64,000 bases of DNA from Streptomyces clavuligerus (GCF_005519465.1 NZ_CP027858.1:4774001-4838000), one strand, 5' to 3'. Shown: positions 33,448-41,641, counted from the stretch's first letter. Numbers and translations are program-made. Notes: generated by a model from the letters alone, not told the origin.

Positions 33448-34251
33448 TCAGCCGGGGTGGGGTGAGCGGTGGTCGATCCAATCCTGGGCGGTGTCGGCCA
33501 TGGCCTGGAGCCAGGTCTGGTCGGGGTAATTGTCCGCGCGGTGGCGGAACATGCGGAGGTTGGCTCTGGCGAAGGCGTCGATGTGCCGGGGGTCTGCTTT
33601 TGCCCAGGACGGGCACGCCGAGACGAGGTCTTCCGCCGCTGCCGGGGTGTGCCCGGCGGCGATGAGCTGGAGCGCCAGGATTGAGGGGTCGACGAAGGCG
33701 GCGCCGCGGGTCGGCCAGGACCAGTCGACGGCCCATGCGCCGTCCGCGCCCACGAGGAAGTTGCCGGGCGCCACGTCTCCGTGGATGAGGGTGTCGCCCT
33801 GGAAGAGCCGGGCCTCCGCCGTGTCGGCGGCGAAGGCGTCCCACCGTGTCTCGTGCCACTCCTCGGCCAGGGCGGGTACGGGGATCTCCTGGATCCGGAC
33901 GAGCAGGTCGACCACGGCCGGGAGGTCCGGCGAGCCCGGCTCGAAACGGCTCGGCTGCGCCTGAAGTTGCTCGAAGCCGAGGGCCATCCAGCGGCCGTTC
34001 TCGGTGTGCCAGCGCAGCCGGGGCGAGACCGACCGGACGGCGTCGTTGATCAGCCGCTCACGGACGAGCGAATCCCGGCGCCCGCCGGGCCGGTTCCGGA
34101 CCCCCTTGACGAAGAAGCGGCCGAAGCCGCTGTCGATCAGTGCGAGGGCATCGGAGCTGAACCCGCGCTCAGTGGGCCGCATCCGTGCGATGGGCCCCGT
34201 GAAGGGCCGGATGAGATTCAGGAAGTCGGAGTCAGGCAGGCATCGAGTCAC
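33448..34251 (-). CDS. Aminoglycoside-phosphotransferase-like kinase
   Basis: This 267-residue protein has the APH fold. The Brenner-type motif HGDVAPGNFLV (catalytic Asp) and the metal motif AVDWSWPTRG replace the usual HxDLHxxNxL and DFD-type sequences; the N-terminal lobe has RFFVKGVR with the ATP-binding Lys. Such proteins phosphorylate antibiotics, sugars or metabolites; resistance should not be assumed. GTG 34251 has GAGGAG 8 nt upstream. The gene is flanked by 26-bp direct repeats (33421-33446, 34287-34312). Confidence 0.85.
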   Translation of the reverse strand: MTRCLPDSDFLNLIRPFTGPIARMRPTERGFSSDALALIDSGFGRFFVKGVRNRPGGRRDSLVRERLINDAVRSVSPRLRWHTENGRWMALGFEQLQAQPSRFEPGSPDLPAVVDLLVRIQEIPVPALAEEWHETRWDAFAADTAEARLFQGDTLIHGDVAPGNFLVGADGAWAVDWSWPTRGAAFVDPSILALQLIAAGHTPAAAEDLVSACPSWAKADPRHIDAFARANLRMFRHRADNYPDQTWLQAMADTAQDWIDHRSPHPG

Positions 34252-34286
34252 GCGTCAGGCTCCTCACGGACATCCGCAGGGGGTGG

Positions 34287-34312
34287 GTGGCCCCGGGCGG
34301 CCGGGTGCGGGG
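34287..34312. repeat. 26-bp direct repeat flanking the kinase gene
   Basis: This is the upstream member of a pair with 33421-33446 (one mismatch), bracketing the phosphotransferase gene. The rest of 34252-34412 contains no gene. Confidence 0.7.
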
Positions 34313-34412
34313 TGTGTCCGGCCGGCCGGGGCCGGGGAGCGTGGCGGGTGCGTTGCGCGCGCTCCCTCTTCCTCCCGGTGCGGCCGGGAGGGGTCTGGGT
34401 GTGTCGGTCCTT

Positions 34413-34514
34413 TCAGGTGGTGGGGGGCTGGAGTGGGGGTGGGTCCCAGGCGACGCAGAGGTAGCCGAGACCGAGGAGTATGAGGGCGGCGCAGTGGCGG
34501 AGGCGGCGGTTCAT
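34413..34514 (-). CDS. 33-residue single-helix membrane peptide
   Basis: This short frame encodes a basic start (MNRRLRH), one hydrophobic helix (CAALILLGLGYLCVAW) and a Pro-rich end. Its ATG overlaps the stop of the 81-residue gene upstream by 4 nt (ATGA), the usual mark of translational coupling, which is the main support. No family is recognised; it could be a small membrane partner of the regulatory locus. Confidence 0.45.
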   Translation of the reverse strand: MNRRLRHCAALILLGLGYLCVAWDPPPLQPPTT

Positions 34515-34756
34515 GGGGTCAGGCCGCTGACCGTCGACTGTCGGCTGAGGGCGTTGCGGGTGGCGAGGGCCGGGGTGAGCTGTTCGGCCGTGGTGGGGCG
34601 GCGGGTGGCTGTGAGGTCCGCGTCCCATTCGATGCCGCCGCGCAGGGGGCGCAGGGCGTAGTGGGTCTCGTAGACCTCCATGACCTCGCCGAGGATCTGC
34701 CGCGTGGGGTCGAACGCAATTTCCCCTACGCGGAGTTTGCCGCTGTGACCAGGCAT
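34511..34756 (-). CDS. Small protein accompanying the Scr1/DUF397 locus
   Basis: This 81-residue cytoplasmic protein has the pattern LRVGEIAFDPTRQILGEVMEV ... YALRPLRGGIEWDADL ... common to small Streptomyces proteins found near XRE/DUF397 genes. It looks like a small beta-barrel of unknown function. ATG 34756 has GAGGA 8 nt upstream. It is divergent from the XRE regulator, sharing a 105-nt intergenic region with GTAGC/GCTAC palindromes. Confidence 0.7.
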   Translation of the reverse strand: MPGHSGKLRVGEIAFDPTRQILGEVMEVYETHYALRPLRGGIEWDADLTATRRPTTAEQLTPALATRNALSRQSTVSGLTP

Positions 34757-34770
34757 GACGCTTCCTCTCT

Positions 34771-34786
34771 GTAGCTACGTCGCTAC
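34771..34786. promoter_or_regulatory. GTAGC-N6-GCTAC palindrome
   Basis: A 5-bp inverted repeat 15 nt upstream of the 81-residue gene shares the CGCTAC half-site with the operator-like repeat ahead of the XRE gene, suggesting one regulator binds both. Confidence 0.4.
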
Positions 34787-34824
34787 CGGGTGGCATCAGC
34801 GTGGACTAGAGTCGGAAGAGCTTT

Positions 34825-34852
34825 CAACTTAGTAGGACCGCTACATAAGTTG
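34825..34852. promoter_or_regulatory. Nested palindrome before the XRE regulator
   Basis: CAACTTAGTAG (34825-34835) faces CTACATAAGTTG (34841-34852), complementary over 11 bp apart from one extra A, with a 5-nt centre. It ends 9 nt before ATG 34862, overlapping the ribosome-site region. It could be an autoregulatory operator or an mRNA hairpin. Confidence 0.5.
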
Positions 34853-34861
34853 GTGGGGGCC

Positions 34862-35701
34862 ATGGCCAATCGAAAAGAACTCAACCCCAACGCCAGTCCA
34901 CAAGCAGCCTTCGGCTGGCGAATTCGCATCTCGCGCGAGGCGAGGGGCTGGCGGCAGGAAGATCTCGCCGTGCGAATGAAGTTCTCGGCACCGCAGATCT
35001 CGACCGTGGAAACTGGTCGCAAGATGGCTACCTTGCGTTTTGCGCGAAGGGCCGATGTCGCCTTCGGATTCGCAGGTACGCCCGAATCGTTCGAGCGTCA
35101 GTACCACGAGATGAAACACGGAGTCCTGATGGAGGGCTTCGAGGACTATCTGAAGCAGGAGGCCCGGGCGGCGGAGGTCCGGCTGTTCGAGGTGGGACTG
35201 ATTCCCGGAGTGCTTCAGACCGAGGAGTACGCGCGGGTGCTCGCCGAATCCGCCGTGCAGCGCGGGGAGGTCACGCCCGAGAAGGCCGCCGAGCGAGTGG
35301 AGTTCTTGATAAAGCGGCAGGCCGCGCTGGTGCGCACCATGCCGCCGATGCTGATCGCGGTGCTGGACGAGAGCTGTATCCGGCGGCCGGTCGGCGAGTC
35401 CGGGGTGATGGACCGGCAGTTGGCCCACCTCGTCGAGTTCGCCCAGCGGCCCAACACCGTGTTGCACATGGCCCCCTACGCCATAGGGGAACGCCGTCCG
35501 TTCGACCGATCGGTCAATCTGCTGACCATGTCCGATCGATCCGTGCTCTCGTACGTCGAATCGCAGACTCAAGGACATCTGGACCGGGAGATCACTACTG
35601 TGGTGCCGCTGGTGAGGGCCTACCATCAGTTGCAGGCCGAAGCGCTCTCCCAGGCGGACTCCGTAGACACGATCGACCAGGTGCGAAAGGGCGTCTTGTG
35701 A
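34862..35701 (+). CDS. XRE-family regulator, Scr1/DUF5753 type
   Basis: This 279-residue protein has an N-terminal XRE helix-turn-helix (RISREARGWRQEDLAVRMKFSAPQISTVETGRKM, ~residues 20-53) and a C-terminal DUF5753 ligand-binding-like domain (RLFEVGLIPGVLQTEEYARVL ... LIAVLDESCIRRPVG). It is usually paired with a DUF397 protein, which follows here with a 1-base overlap (TGATG). In Streptomyces such pairs act as regulators with an antitoxin-like flavour (WhiJ/BldB-type circuits); the target of this pair is unknown. ATG 34862 has GGTGGGGG just upstream. Confidence 0.92.
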   Translation: MANRKELNPNASPQAAFGWRIRISREARGWRQEDLAVRMKFSAPQISTVETGRKMATLRFARRADVAFGFAGTPESFERQYHEMKHGVLMEGFEDYLKQEARAAEVRLFEVGLIPGVLQTEEYARVLAESAVQRGEVTPEKAAERVEFLIKRQAALVRTMPPMLIAVLDESCIRRPVGESGVMDRQLAHLVEFAQRPNTVLHMAPYAIGERRPFDRSVNLLTMSDRSVLSYVESQTQGHLDREITTVVPLVRAYHQLQAEALSQADSVDTIDQVRKGVL

Positions 35702-35910
35702 TGATCACGACCGAATCCCCCATCCTGCGGTGGGTCAAGTCCTCGTACAGCAACAACGGTGGTACCTGTGTGGAGTGGGCGCCCGGGTACGCGTCCGCGA
35801 CCGGTGTGGTCCCCGTCCGGGACAGCAAGCAGCGCACCGGTCCGGTGCTGATGGTCTCCGTCGACGCGTTCGCGGGGCTCGTCCGGATCGCCCGCGGGAC
35901 CGGCCTCTAG
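35701..35910 (+). CDS. DUF397 protein
   Basis: This 69-residue protein has the family signature LRWVKSSYSNNGGTCVEWAPG ... VPVRDSKQRTGPVLMVS and a C-terminal amphipathic end. DUF397 proteins partner XRE/DUF5753 regulators. ATG 35701 overlaps the regulator stop by one base; a GTG at 35698 is an alternative. A strong terminator follows. Confidence 0.9.
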   Translation: MITTESPILRWVKSSYSNNGGTCVEWAPGYASATGVVPVRDSKQRTGPVLMVSVDAFAGLVRIARGTGL

Positions 35911-35931
35911 GCCGTTTCCGACGGCTGCACG

Positions 35932-35971
35932 CGACCGGGCCCGGCGGGGGAGTTCCCGCCGGGCCCGGTCG
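35932..35971. terminator. Bidirectional terminator, perfect 17-bp stem
   Basis: CGACCGGGCCCGGCGGG (35932-35948) pairs with 35955-35971 across a 6-nt loop, between the DUF397 gene and the convergent secreted-protein gene (stop at 35985). Confidence 0.9.
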
Positions 35972-35984
35972 TGTACGGGAGGGG

Positions 35985-36980
35985 CTACGGGGCCGGTGAG
36001 TCCGACGGCTTGGCCGTCACCGTCTTGGACTCCCCGCATTCGAGCAGGGCCGCCAGCGTCGCGCCCGGACCTTCGGGGCGCGCCGCGTTCATCCGGTCCC
36101 GGCAATCCATCAGGGACAGGTGGAAGAGCAGCAGCTCGGAGTGGGTGAACGAGGCGGACGACGTCGCGGCGTCCCGTGGGCCGTCCACGGTGGCGATCGC
36201 GCTGAACTGCGCGAACTCATCGCGCCTGAGATCGTCGGCGCACCTGCCGAGCGGGTCGTGGTCGTTCCCGGCGGCCATCAGGTTGTGGATGGCGATCTCG
36301 CCGTTCGGTGTCACGTTGGCGAACTCCCCGGCGGTGTCGAGCCGTCCGAACGCGAACGGAGCGAGCATCATGCCGGTGCAGTTCACCAGCTCGTCGACCT
36401 CGTGGCTGATCCGGTCGGCGTCCCTGGGTGTGATCTCGCCGGTGTAGATCTCCCCCGCCACCTGCTCCGGGTCCTTGACGACGACCTGCCCCTCGAACGA
36501 GTTGCGGCCCACGAACAGCGCGTTGCCCCTGATGATGATCGTGTTCGCGATGAAGCGGTTGCCCTCGTAGACGCCACCGGCCAGATTGATGGTGCCGCCG
36601 CGGACGTTGAAGGTGTTGCCGAGGTACAGATGCTCCGCCTGATAGTCGGCGAACGTCTCGCCGCTGATGTTGAGGGCGGCACGTTCGACTCCGCAGTCCC
36701 AGTACTGCCGACTGGCGACGTTGAGGCTCCGCGCGTTGAAGCAGTTGCCCGCGAACATGCTCGCACCTCCCTCCACCACGTACTCCCCGTCGAACGTCTG
36801 GGTCGTCGGCGCCATACCCTCACCCGTCTGGGCCGGAGGGGCGGTCTGGGCCGGTGTGGAGGTCATGGGGGTGGACTCGTCGGCCTGCGCGGCGGGGGCG
36901 GTCAGCAGCCCGCCGACCGTCATGGCCAGCGTCACGCCGACCGTCATCACGAGGTGTCTGGCTGATCCAGCCTTGCTCAT
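35985..36980 (-). CDS. Secreted protein with beta-helix-like repeats
   Basis: This 331-residue protein has a signal peptide (helix HLVMTVGVTLAMTVGGLL, cleavage after AAQA), a Thr/Pro-rich linker (~35-65), then a region rich in short N/G-turn strands such as NTFNVRGGTINLAGGVYEGN and NTIIIRGNALFVGRNSFEG, the pattern of a right-handed beta-helix. A helical C-terminal part has four cysteines (NCTG, GRCADD, MDCRD, LECGES). No polysaccharide lyase active site is recognised. ATG 36980 has AAGGGA 7 nt upstream. The role outside the cell is unknown. Confidence 0.75.
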   Translation of the reverse strand: MSKAGSARHLVMTVGVTLAMTVGGLLTAPAAQADESTPMTSTPAQTAPPAQTGEGMAPTTQTFDGEYVVEGGASMFAGNCFNARSLNVASRQYWDCGVERAALNISGETFADYQAEHLYLGNTFNVRGGTINLAGGVYEGNRFIANTIIIRGNALFVGRNSFEGQVVVKDPEQVAGEIYTGEITPRDADRISHEVDELVNCTGMMLAPFAFGRLDTAGEFANVTPNGEIAIHNLMAAGNDHDPLGRCADDLRRDEFAQFSAIATVDGPRDAATSSASFTHSELLLFHLSLMDCRDRMNAARPEGPGATLAALLECGESKTVTAKPSDSPAP

Positions 36981-37123
36981 GTCGGTGTCCCTTCGCAGTG
37001 TGTCGCGCGGGAATGCGGGCCCGCTCAAGGGCGGGCCGCCCATGTCGTTCGGGACGATACTTTCCGCGCACCGGTCCCGCAGGCGAACCGATTGTCCTAC
37101 GGAATACCTACGCAACTTCCGCG

Positions 37124-38692
37124 CTAACGGGGCGACGCCCAGCCGAAGACGGTCCCCGGGATGCCGTCCTCATGGCGGGCGTCGTCGGTCACGGTGAGCC
37201 GGACCGTTCCGTCCGTTCCGGTCGCGTCGATCTCGACGACCACCGAGGACACCCCGCTCCGCCCCCGTACCGCCCCCAGCGCGTCCCGCAGGGCCGCCAG
37301 CAGGCCCCGCGCGGCGCTCTCGCCGACGAGGGTGTCCACCGCGCCCCGGAAGCGGACCGAGGGGCGCAGGCCGAGCACCGCCGCCATGGCCGATGTCTCG
37401 CGCAGGACGCGGGCGCGGAGGCCCACCGGGGCCTCGCACGGGGGCTGTTGGAGCGCGATGATCGCCGTGCGGACCTCCTGGATCGTGGAGTCCAGTTCGT
37501 CGACGGCGCGCGCCAGGAGTTCATCGGCGCCGGGGTCGGCGGCGCGGCGGCGGGTCGACTCCAGCATCATCTCCGTCGCGAACAGCCGCTGCACCACCAG
37601 GTCGTGCAGATCGCGGGCGATCCGGTCGCGGTCCTCGTACACCGCGAGCCGTTCCCGGTCCTGCTGGGCGTCCGCGAGCACCAGCGCCAACGCCGCCTGG
37701 GAGGCGAACGTCGTCGCCAGCCGGCGTTCGACGGCCGTGTACGGGCGGCCGTGGCGGACGCGGGGGAGGGCGAGGGTGCCGAGCAGACGGCCGCCGCTCT
37801 GGAGCGGGAGCATCATCGACGGGCCGAAGCGGCCGCGGACCGGGGTCGTCATCCGGGGGTCGGTCGCCGAGTCCTCGACGAACACCGGCTCCCCGCCCAG
37901 GAGCTGCGCCAGGACCGGCGAACCGGGCGCGATCACCGTTCCGACGATGGCCTCCGGGTCCTCGGGGCCGGACGCCACCACGATCTCCATCCCGCCGTCG
38001 GCGGTCGGCTGGAGCACCACCCCCGCCGCCGCGTCCGCGAGCATCCGCGCCTGCTCGGCGACGGTCGTCAGCGCGTCCTGCGGGCTGACCCCCGTCAGCA
38101 GCGCGTTCGTCACCGCCGCCGCGCCCGCGATCCACCGCTCCCGCTGCCGCGCGGTCTCGTACAGACGCGCGTTGCCGATCGCGATCCCCGCCTGGGAACC
38201 GAGCACCCGCACCACCGCGAGATCGTCCTCCGTGAACGTGCCGTCCCGTTTCCCGGAGAGGCAGAGCGCGCCGATCACCCCGTTCTCCGCGTGGACCGGG
38301 ACGCCGATCGCATCCCGGCTCCCCGGGCGGCCGGAGGGGACATGGGCACCGGCCGCCGCCATGGCGCGGGCGAGCTGACCAGCGGGGGCGGCGGCGGTGC
38401 CCGCGCCGGAGGTGAAGAGCCGGCTGAGCGTGCCGCGCTCCGGGTCGATCACGCCGAGCGCGCCGTGCCGGGCGCCGGTCAGCCCGGTGGCGGTGTCGAC
38501 GAGCCGCTGGAGCGTGGCCGCGAGGCCGAGGCCGTTCCCGGCGCCGAGCACGGCCTCCAGGAGCCGGGGGAAACGGGGCTCCCCACGGTCATTCCCGTGC
38601 CCGCTTTCGTTCCCGCTTTCGTGCCCGTTCCCGTCCCCGCTTTCGTTCCCGTGCCCGTTCCCGCTCCCGTGCCCGTGCTCGGGGCGGGTCAC
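37124..38692 (-). CDS. Two-GAF sensor protein lacking a working ATPase domain
   Basis: This 522-residue protein has a His/Gly/Asn/Ser/Glu repeat N-terminus (~1-37), GAF domain 1 (~40-180), GAF domain 2 (~195-345), then a HisKA_3 dimerisation segment (EDRDRIARDLHDLVVQRLFATEMML) with the phospho-acceptor His. It resembles DosS/DevS kinases, but the ATP-binding half is eroded: where the N-box should be there is LRDALGAVRGRSG, and the chain ends soon after VTDDARHEDGIPG, without G2 box. No response regulator is adjacent. It lies 22 nt after mbl and may be co-transcribed. Confidence 0.85.
   Translation of the reverse strand: MTRPEHGHGSGNGHGNESGDGNGHESGNESGHGNDRGEPRFPRLLEAVLGAGNGLGLAATLQRLVDTATGLTGARHGALGVIDPERGTLSRLFTSGAGTAAAPAGQLARAMAAAGAHVPSGRPGSRDAIGVPVHAENGVIGALCLSGKRDGTFTEDDLAVVRVLGSQAGIAIGNARLYETARQRERWIAGAAAVTNALLTGVSPQDALTTVAEQARMLADAAAGVVLQPTADGGMEIVVASGPEDPEAIVGTVIAPGSPVLAQLLGGEPVFVEDSATDPRMTTPVRGRFGPSMMLPLQSGGRLLGTLALPRVRHGRPYTAVERRLATTFASQAALALVLADAQQDRERLAVYEDRDRIARDLHDLVVQRLFATEMMLESTRRRAADPGADELLARAVDELDSTIQEVRTAIIALQQPPCEAPVGLRARVLRETSAMAAVLGLRPSVRFRGAVDTLVGESAARGLLAALRDALGAVRGRSGVSSVVVEIDATGTDGTVRLTVTDDARHEDGIPGTVFGWASPR
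38593..38690. repeat. Intragenic hexamer-type repeat
   Basis: Repeats of CGTTCCCG / CTTTCGTTCCCG units encode the GHGNESG-like N-terminus of the GAF protein. A very similar hexamer pattern encodes the ModA linker. Confidence 0.6.
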
Positions 38693-38714
38693 CCGGCCGG
38701 GGACCGGCGGCGGC

Positions 38715-39761
38715 TCACTCCTCGACCTCCGTCAGCGGGTCGAAGGCCAGCGGCTTGACGTTCCCCTCCAGCATCGCGCCCAGCCCCAGCACCGCGCACA
38801 CGTCCGGCCGGTCCGCGATCCGCACGGGCATCCCCGTCGCGTCCCGCAGCATCTGGTCGAAACCGGGGAGCAGCGCGCTTCCGCCGACCATGGTGATCCC
38901 CCGGTCCGCGAGGTCCGCGACCAGATCCGGCGGGCAGTCCCGGAGCACCTTCCCGATGCCGTCGATGACGGAGGTGAGTGGCGTGTGGATGGCGTTGCGC
39001 ACGGCGGCGGTGTCCACCTGTACGGAACGGGCCAGTCCGGTGGCCACGTCCCGGCCGTGGATCTCCGTCGACTCCGGACCGTGCGAGTGCAGCCCGTTCC
39101 CGTGCAGCGCGAGCTGGAGCGGACGGACCGACTGGCTCGGCAGCAGCAGCTCGTGCTGGGTGCGCAGATGCTGGATCACCGCGTTGTCGATCGCGTTGCC
39201 GCCGACGGGGATGCGCTCGGCGGTGACGATCGAACCCAGGGAGAGGACCGCGAGCTGTGTCGTGGCCGCGCCGGAGACGACGATCATGGTGGCGGTGGGC
39301 TGCTCCACGGGGAGTCCGCAGCCGACGGCGGCGGCGATCAGCGTGTCCACCAGCTCCACCCGGCGGGCCCCCAGGCCCACCAGCGTCTCCACGGACGCGC
39401 GCTGCGCGAGCGGGTCGCTCAGATGGGGGGTGCAGGCGGCGGCCCGCAGCCGGGGCTTGCGGCGGAGCTGGCGGCGCAGCTTCTCGCCGAGGAGGTGGCG
39501 GATCATCCGCTGCGCCATCTCGATGTCGACGACGGTGCCGCCGGAGATGGGGCGGACCACCCGGATGTACTCGGGGGTGCGGCCGGTCATCTTCTCGGCG
39601 AGCGCGCCGACGGCGATCAGCGCGCCGCTGCGGATGTTCACGGCGGCGACGCTCGGCTCGTCCACGACGAGCCCCACGCCCTTGACATAGACCCTGGTAC
39701 GGGCCGCGCCCAGATCGACGGCGATATGGCAGCGGCGGAGCTGGTCAAGACTGACGGTCAC
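38715..39761 (-). CDS. mbl: MreB-like protein Mbl
   Basis: This 348-residue actin-like protein has the phosphate-1 motif IAVDLGAARTRVYVKG, VVVDEPS-type segment LVVDEPSVAAVN, the phosphate-2/connect region MIVVSGAATTQLAVLSLG and the adenosine motif ITMVGGSALLPGFDQML. In S. coelicolor Mbl (SCO2451, recalled) works with MreB in spore-wall synthesis. It is not in an mreBCD operon here. GTG 39761 has GGGAGGA about 6 nt upstream; an ATG at 39794 is in frame but lacks a ribosome site. The GAF sensor gene follows after 22 nt. Confidence 0.88.
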   Translation of the reverse strand: MTVSLDQLRRCHIAVDLGAARTRVYVKGVGLVVDEPSVAAVNIRSGALIAVGALAEKMTGRTPEYIRVVRPISGGTVVDIEMAQRMIRHLLGEKLRRQLRRKPRLRAAACTPHLSDPLAQRASVETLVGLGARRVELVDTLIAAAVGCGLPVEQPTATMIVVSGAATTQLAVLSLGSIVTAERIPVGGNAIDNAVIQHLRTQHELLLPSQSVRPLQLALHGNGLHSHGPESTEIHGRDVATGLARSVQVDTAAVRNAIHTPLTSVIDGIGKVLRDCPPDLVADLADRGITMVGGSALLPGFDQMLRDATGMPVRIADRPDVCAVLGLGAMLEGNVKPLAFDPLTEVEE

Positions 39762-39789
39762 GGCGGTCCTCCCGGGTGCGGTCCCTGAA

Positions 39790-40103
39790 GGCATCGTCCG
39801 GCGGGGGGTGCGGCGGCGCGCGCTGAGTGGGCCGCACGGGGGGTGCGGGGGCGGGTGGACGGCTGACATTCCGCCAGATGACGGTGTGTCGCTTGACCCG
39901 GCGCGGGTCCGTGGCCCCTCGGCGCGGTGCCGTCGTCGCCCGGATGGCGGTGCGGTCGGGTACCGGACGGTGGTGCGGTCGGGTACTGGGCGGCGGTGCC
40001 GTCGTGTCCCCTGGCGGCGGTGGCGCCGTGCCCCGGACGGTGGTGCCGTCGTGGCCCGGACGGCCGTGGCCTCCTGTCCCGGGCGGCGGTGTGGCCGTCC
40101 GGG
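39790..40103. repeat. Gene-free gap with ~30-nt degenerate repeats
   Basis: Between the unknown protein (stop 40104) and mbl, variants of GTGCCGTCGTG-CCCGGACGG recur five or more times (about 39930-40090). I see no gene; the promoter of mbl must lie at the start of this stretch. Confidence 0.5.
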
Positions 40104-40667
40104 TCAGACGAGCCGCTGGAACAGGCCCCAGGTGAACTCCGCGACCGCCCGGCCGCCGCCCTCCGGCAGCGTCAGCGCGAGCTGGGAACGGGTCGGGGCG
40201 GAGCCCTGCATCGGGGTCGCGGGCGGAAAGGCGCGGGCCGCCTCGTCGACCGTGCAGCTCCACGGAGTCAGATCGGCGGCGGTGCGCAGTCCGGGGCCGG
40301 GGGCGCCGGGGGCCCGAATCAGCCAGGCGTTCCACACGCCGCCGCCGCGCGTCGCGGACAGCACCTCGAAGCGCAGATCCGGCCAGAGCGGCACCGGCCA
40401 GCGCAGTGCCTCGTACTCCAGGTCGCCGGTGCGGCGGCGTTCCCGGTGCTCCGGTTCGCCCAGCGCGGCGCGGTAGCGGCCGAGCGGGCTGCGGCCCCCG
40501 GACGCGTGTGCCATCGCCTGCCAGCGGCGGTTCGCCTCCCGCATCCGGGCGGCGGACGCCCCCAGCTCACGGCGGGCGTCCTCCACCAGCCCGGGATGGA
40601 AATCGGCCATCCGGCGGAGCAGCACGAGCTGGAAGTCGAGTGGCCCGAAAGGGGTGGTCGTCGCCAT
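40104..40667 (-). CDS. Conserved protein of unknown function
   Basis: This 187-residue cytoplasmic protein starts TTPFGPLDFQLVLLRRMADFHP, has a central WNAWLIRAPGAPG stretch and ends FTWGLFQRLV; no domain is recognised. ATG 40667 is chosen because GGCAGG lies 9 nt upstream; an in-frame ATG at 40676 has none. It stands upstream of mbl on the same strand but 342 nt away. Confidence 0.7.
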   Translation of the reverse strand: MATTTPFGPLDFQLVLLRRMADFHPGLVEDARRELGASAARMREANRRWQAMAHASGGRSPLGRYRAALGEPEHRERRRTGDLEYEALRWPVPLWPDLRFEVLSATRGGGVWNAWLIRAPGAPGPGLRTAADLTPWSCTVDEAARAFPPATPMQGSAPTRSQLALTLPEGGGRAVAEFTWGLFQRLV

Positions 40668-41124
40668 GGCTGCCATCCTGCCGCCGCGACGGGGCCCGGC
40701 GCTCCGTTTCCGGCGGCCGGGGCCATCGGTCAGGGCCGCTGCCCTCCGCCGTGCCCGGCGCCCGGTCGGCCGTGCCCGGCATCGGCCGCTGGGGTGCGGC
40801 TCCGCGCGGGGTGGGCCGCCGGGTGTCCGCCGCCCGGCGGCGATCCGTTCCTCGGTCGGCGCGGACGGCTCGTCGCTCGGCCTGCGGCTGCGGCACCGGC
40901 TTTCGGCGCTGCGGGGCGCGCCCGGGGCCCTTGACCCGTGCCCGGTTCCCGGGGGCGTCGGTCGGCCCGGTTCCCCCGGCGGCGGTGGCCCTCGGGCGCC
41001 CTGGGCCGGGCCCCTCCGCCGTGTCCGGTGCCCCAAGCGGCCCGGGGCCGTCCGTCAGTGCCGCTGCCCCAAGCGGCAAGGGCGGCGGCCTTCCACCGTG
41101 CCCGGTACCTGGGGCCCGGGGGCG
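40668..41124. other. Gene-free GC-rich gap
   Basis: This stretch is composed of drifting CCGTGCCCGG-type blocks. Several frames are open through it on both strands, but they lack ribosome sites and family features. I see no gene or clear hairpin. Confidence 0.5.
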
Positions 41125-41625
41125 TCAGCCGGCCCCGTTCCCTCTCGGCGGCGGCTCCTCGCCGAGCATCCGCAGCAGCAGGTCCCGCAGGGTCCTCCGC
41201 TCCTCCTCCGAGAGGCGGCCCAGGGGCTCCCGCGCGAAGTCCAGCGACTCCCGCAGGCCGCTCACCGTGCTCGCGCCCGCCTCCGTCGCGGCGGCGAGCT
41301 TGACCCGGCGGTCGCCCGGGTCGGGGCGGCGCTCCACCAGGCCGCGCAGCTCCAGCCGGTCGACGATGCCGGTGATGTTGGACGGCTCGCACTTCATCCG
41401 CTGGGCGATCCGGCGCATGGGCATCGGCTCCATCGTGAGCAGACCCAGCACCTTCGCCTGGGCGCCCGTGAGCGCGTACCCGGCCGCCGCCTGGTCGTAC
41501 TCCGCCGTGTAGCGGGACACGACCGTGCCGATGAGGTCGATGACGTCGAGGGTGAGCTGATCGGGACGGGCCCCCGGGCCCGGGCGGGGGGCCGAGGGGG
41601 TGTCCGGGCGTGGGCTGCTGGCCAT
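41125..41625 (-). CDS. MarR-family transcriptional regulator
   Basis: This 166-residue MarR protein has a winged helix from LTGAQAKVLGLLTMEPMPMRRIAQRMKCEPSNITGIVDRLELRGLVERRPDPGDRRVKLAA, including the conserved D-x-R wing. It has a flexible N-terminus and ends in a dimerisation helix (LRDLLLRMLGEE). It is divergent from the MDR reductase gene with a shared 92-nt promoter region, so it probably represses that gene and itself in response to a reactive small molecule. Confidence 0.93.
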   Translation of the reverse strand: MASSPRPDTPSAPRPGPGARPDQLTLDVIDLIGTVVSRYTAEYDQAAAGYALTGAQAKVLGLLTMEPMPMRRIAQRMKCEPSNITGIVDRLELRGLVERRPDPGDRRVKLAAATEAGASTVSGLRESLDFAREPLGRLSEEERRTLRDLLLRMLGEEPPPRGNGAG

Positions 41626-41641
41626 GACACTCAGCGTACTC

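Noticed and set aside
33448..34251. Aminoglycoside resistance gene
   Set aside because: The fold is APH-like but the motifs deviate (HGDVAPGN, DWSW); the family has many non-antibiotic substrates.
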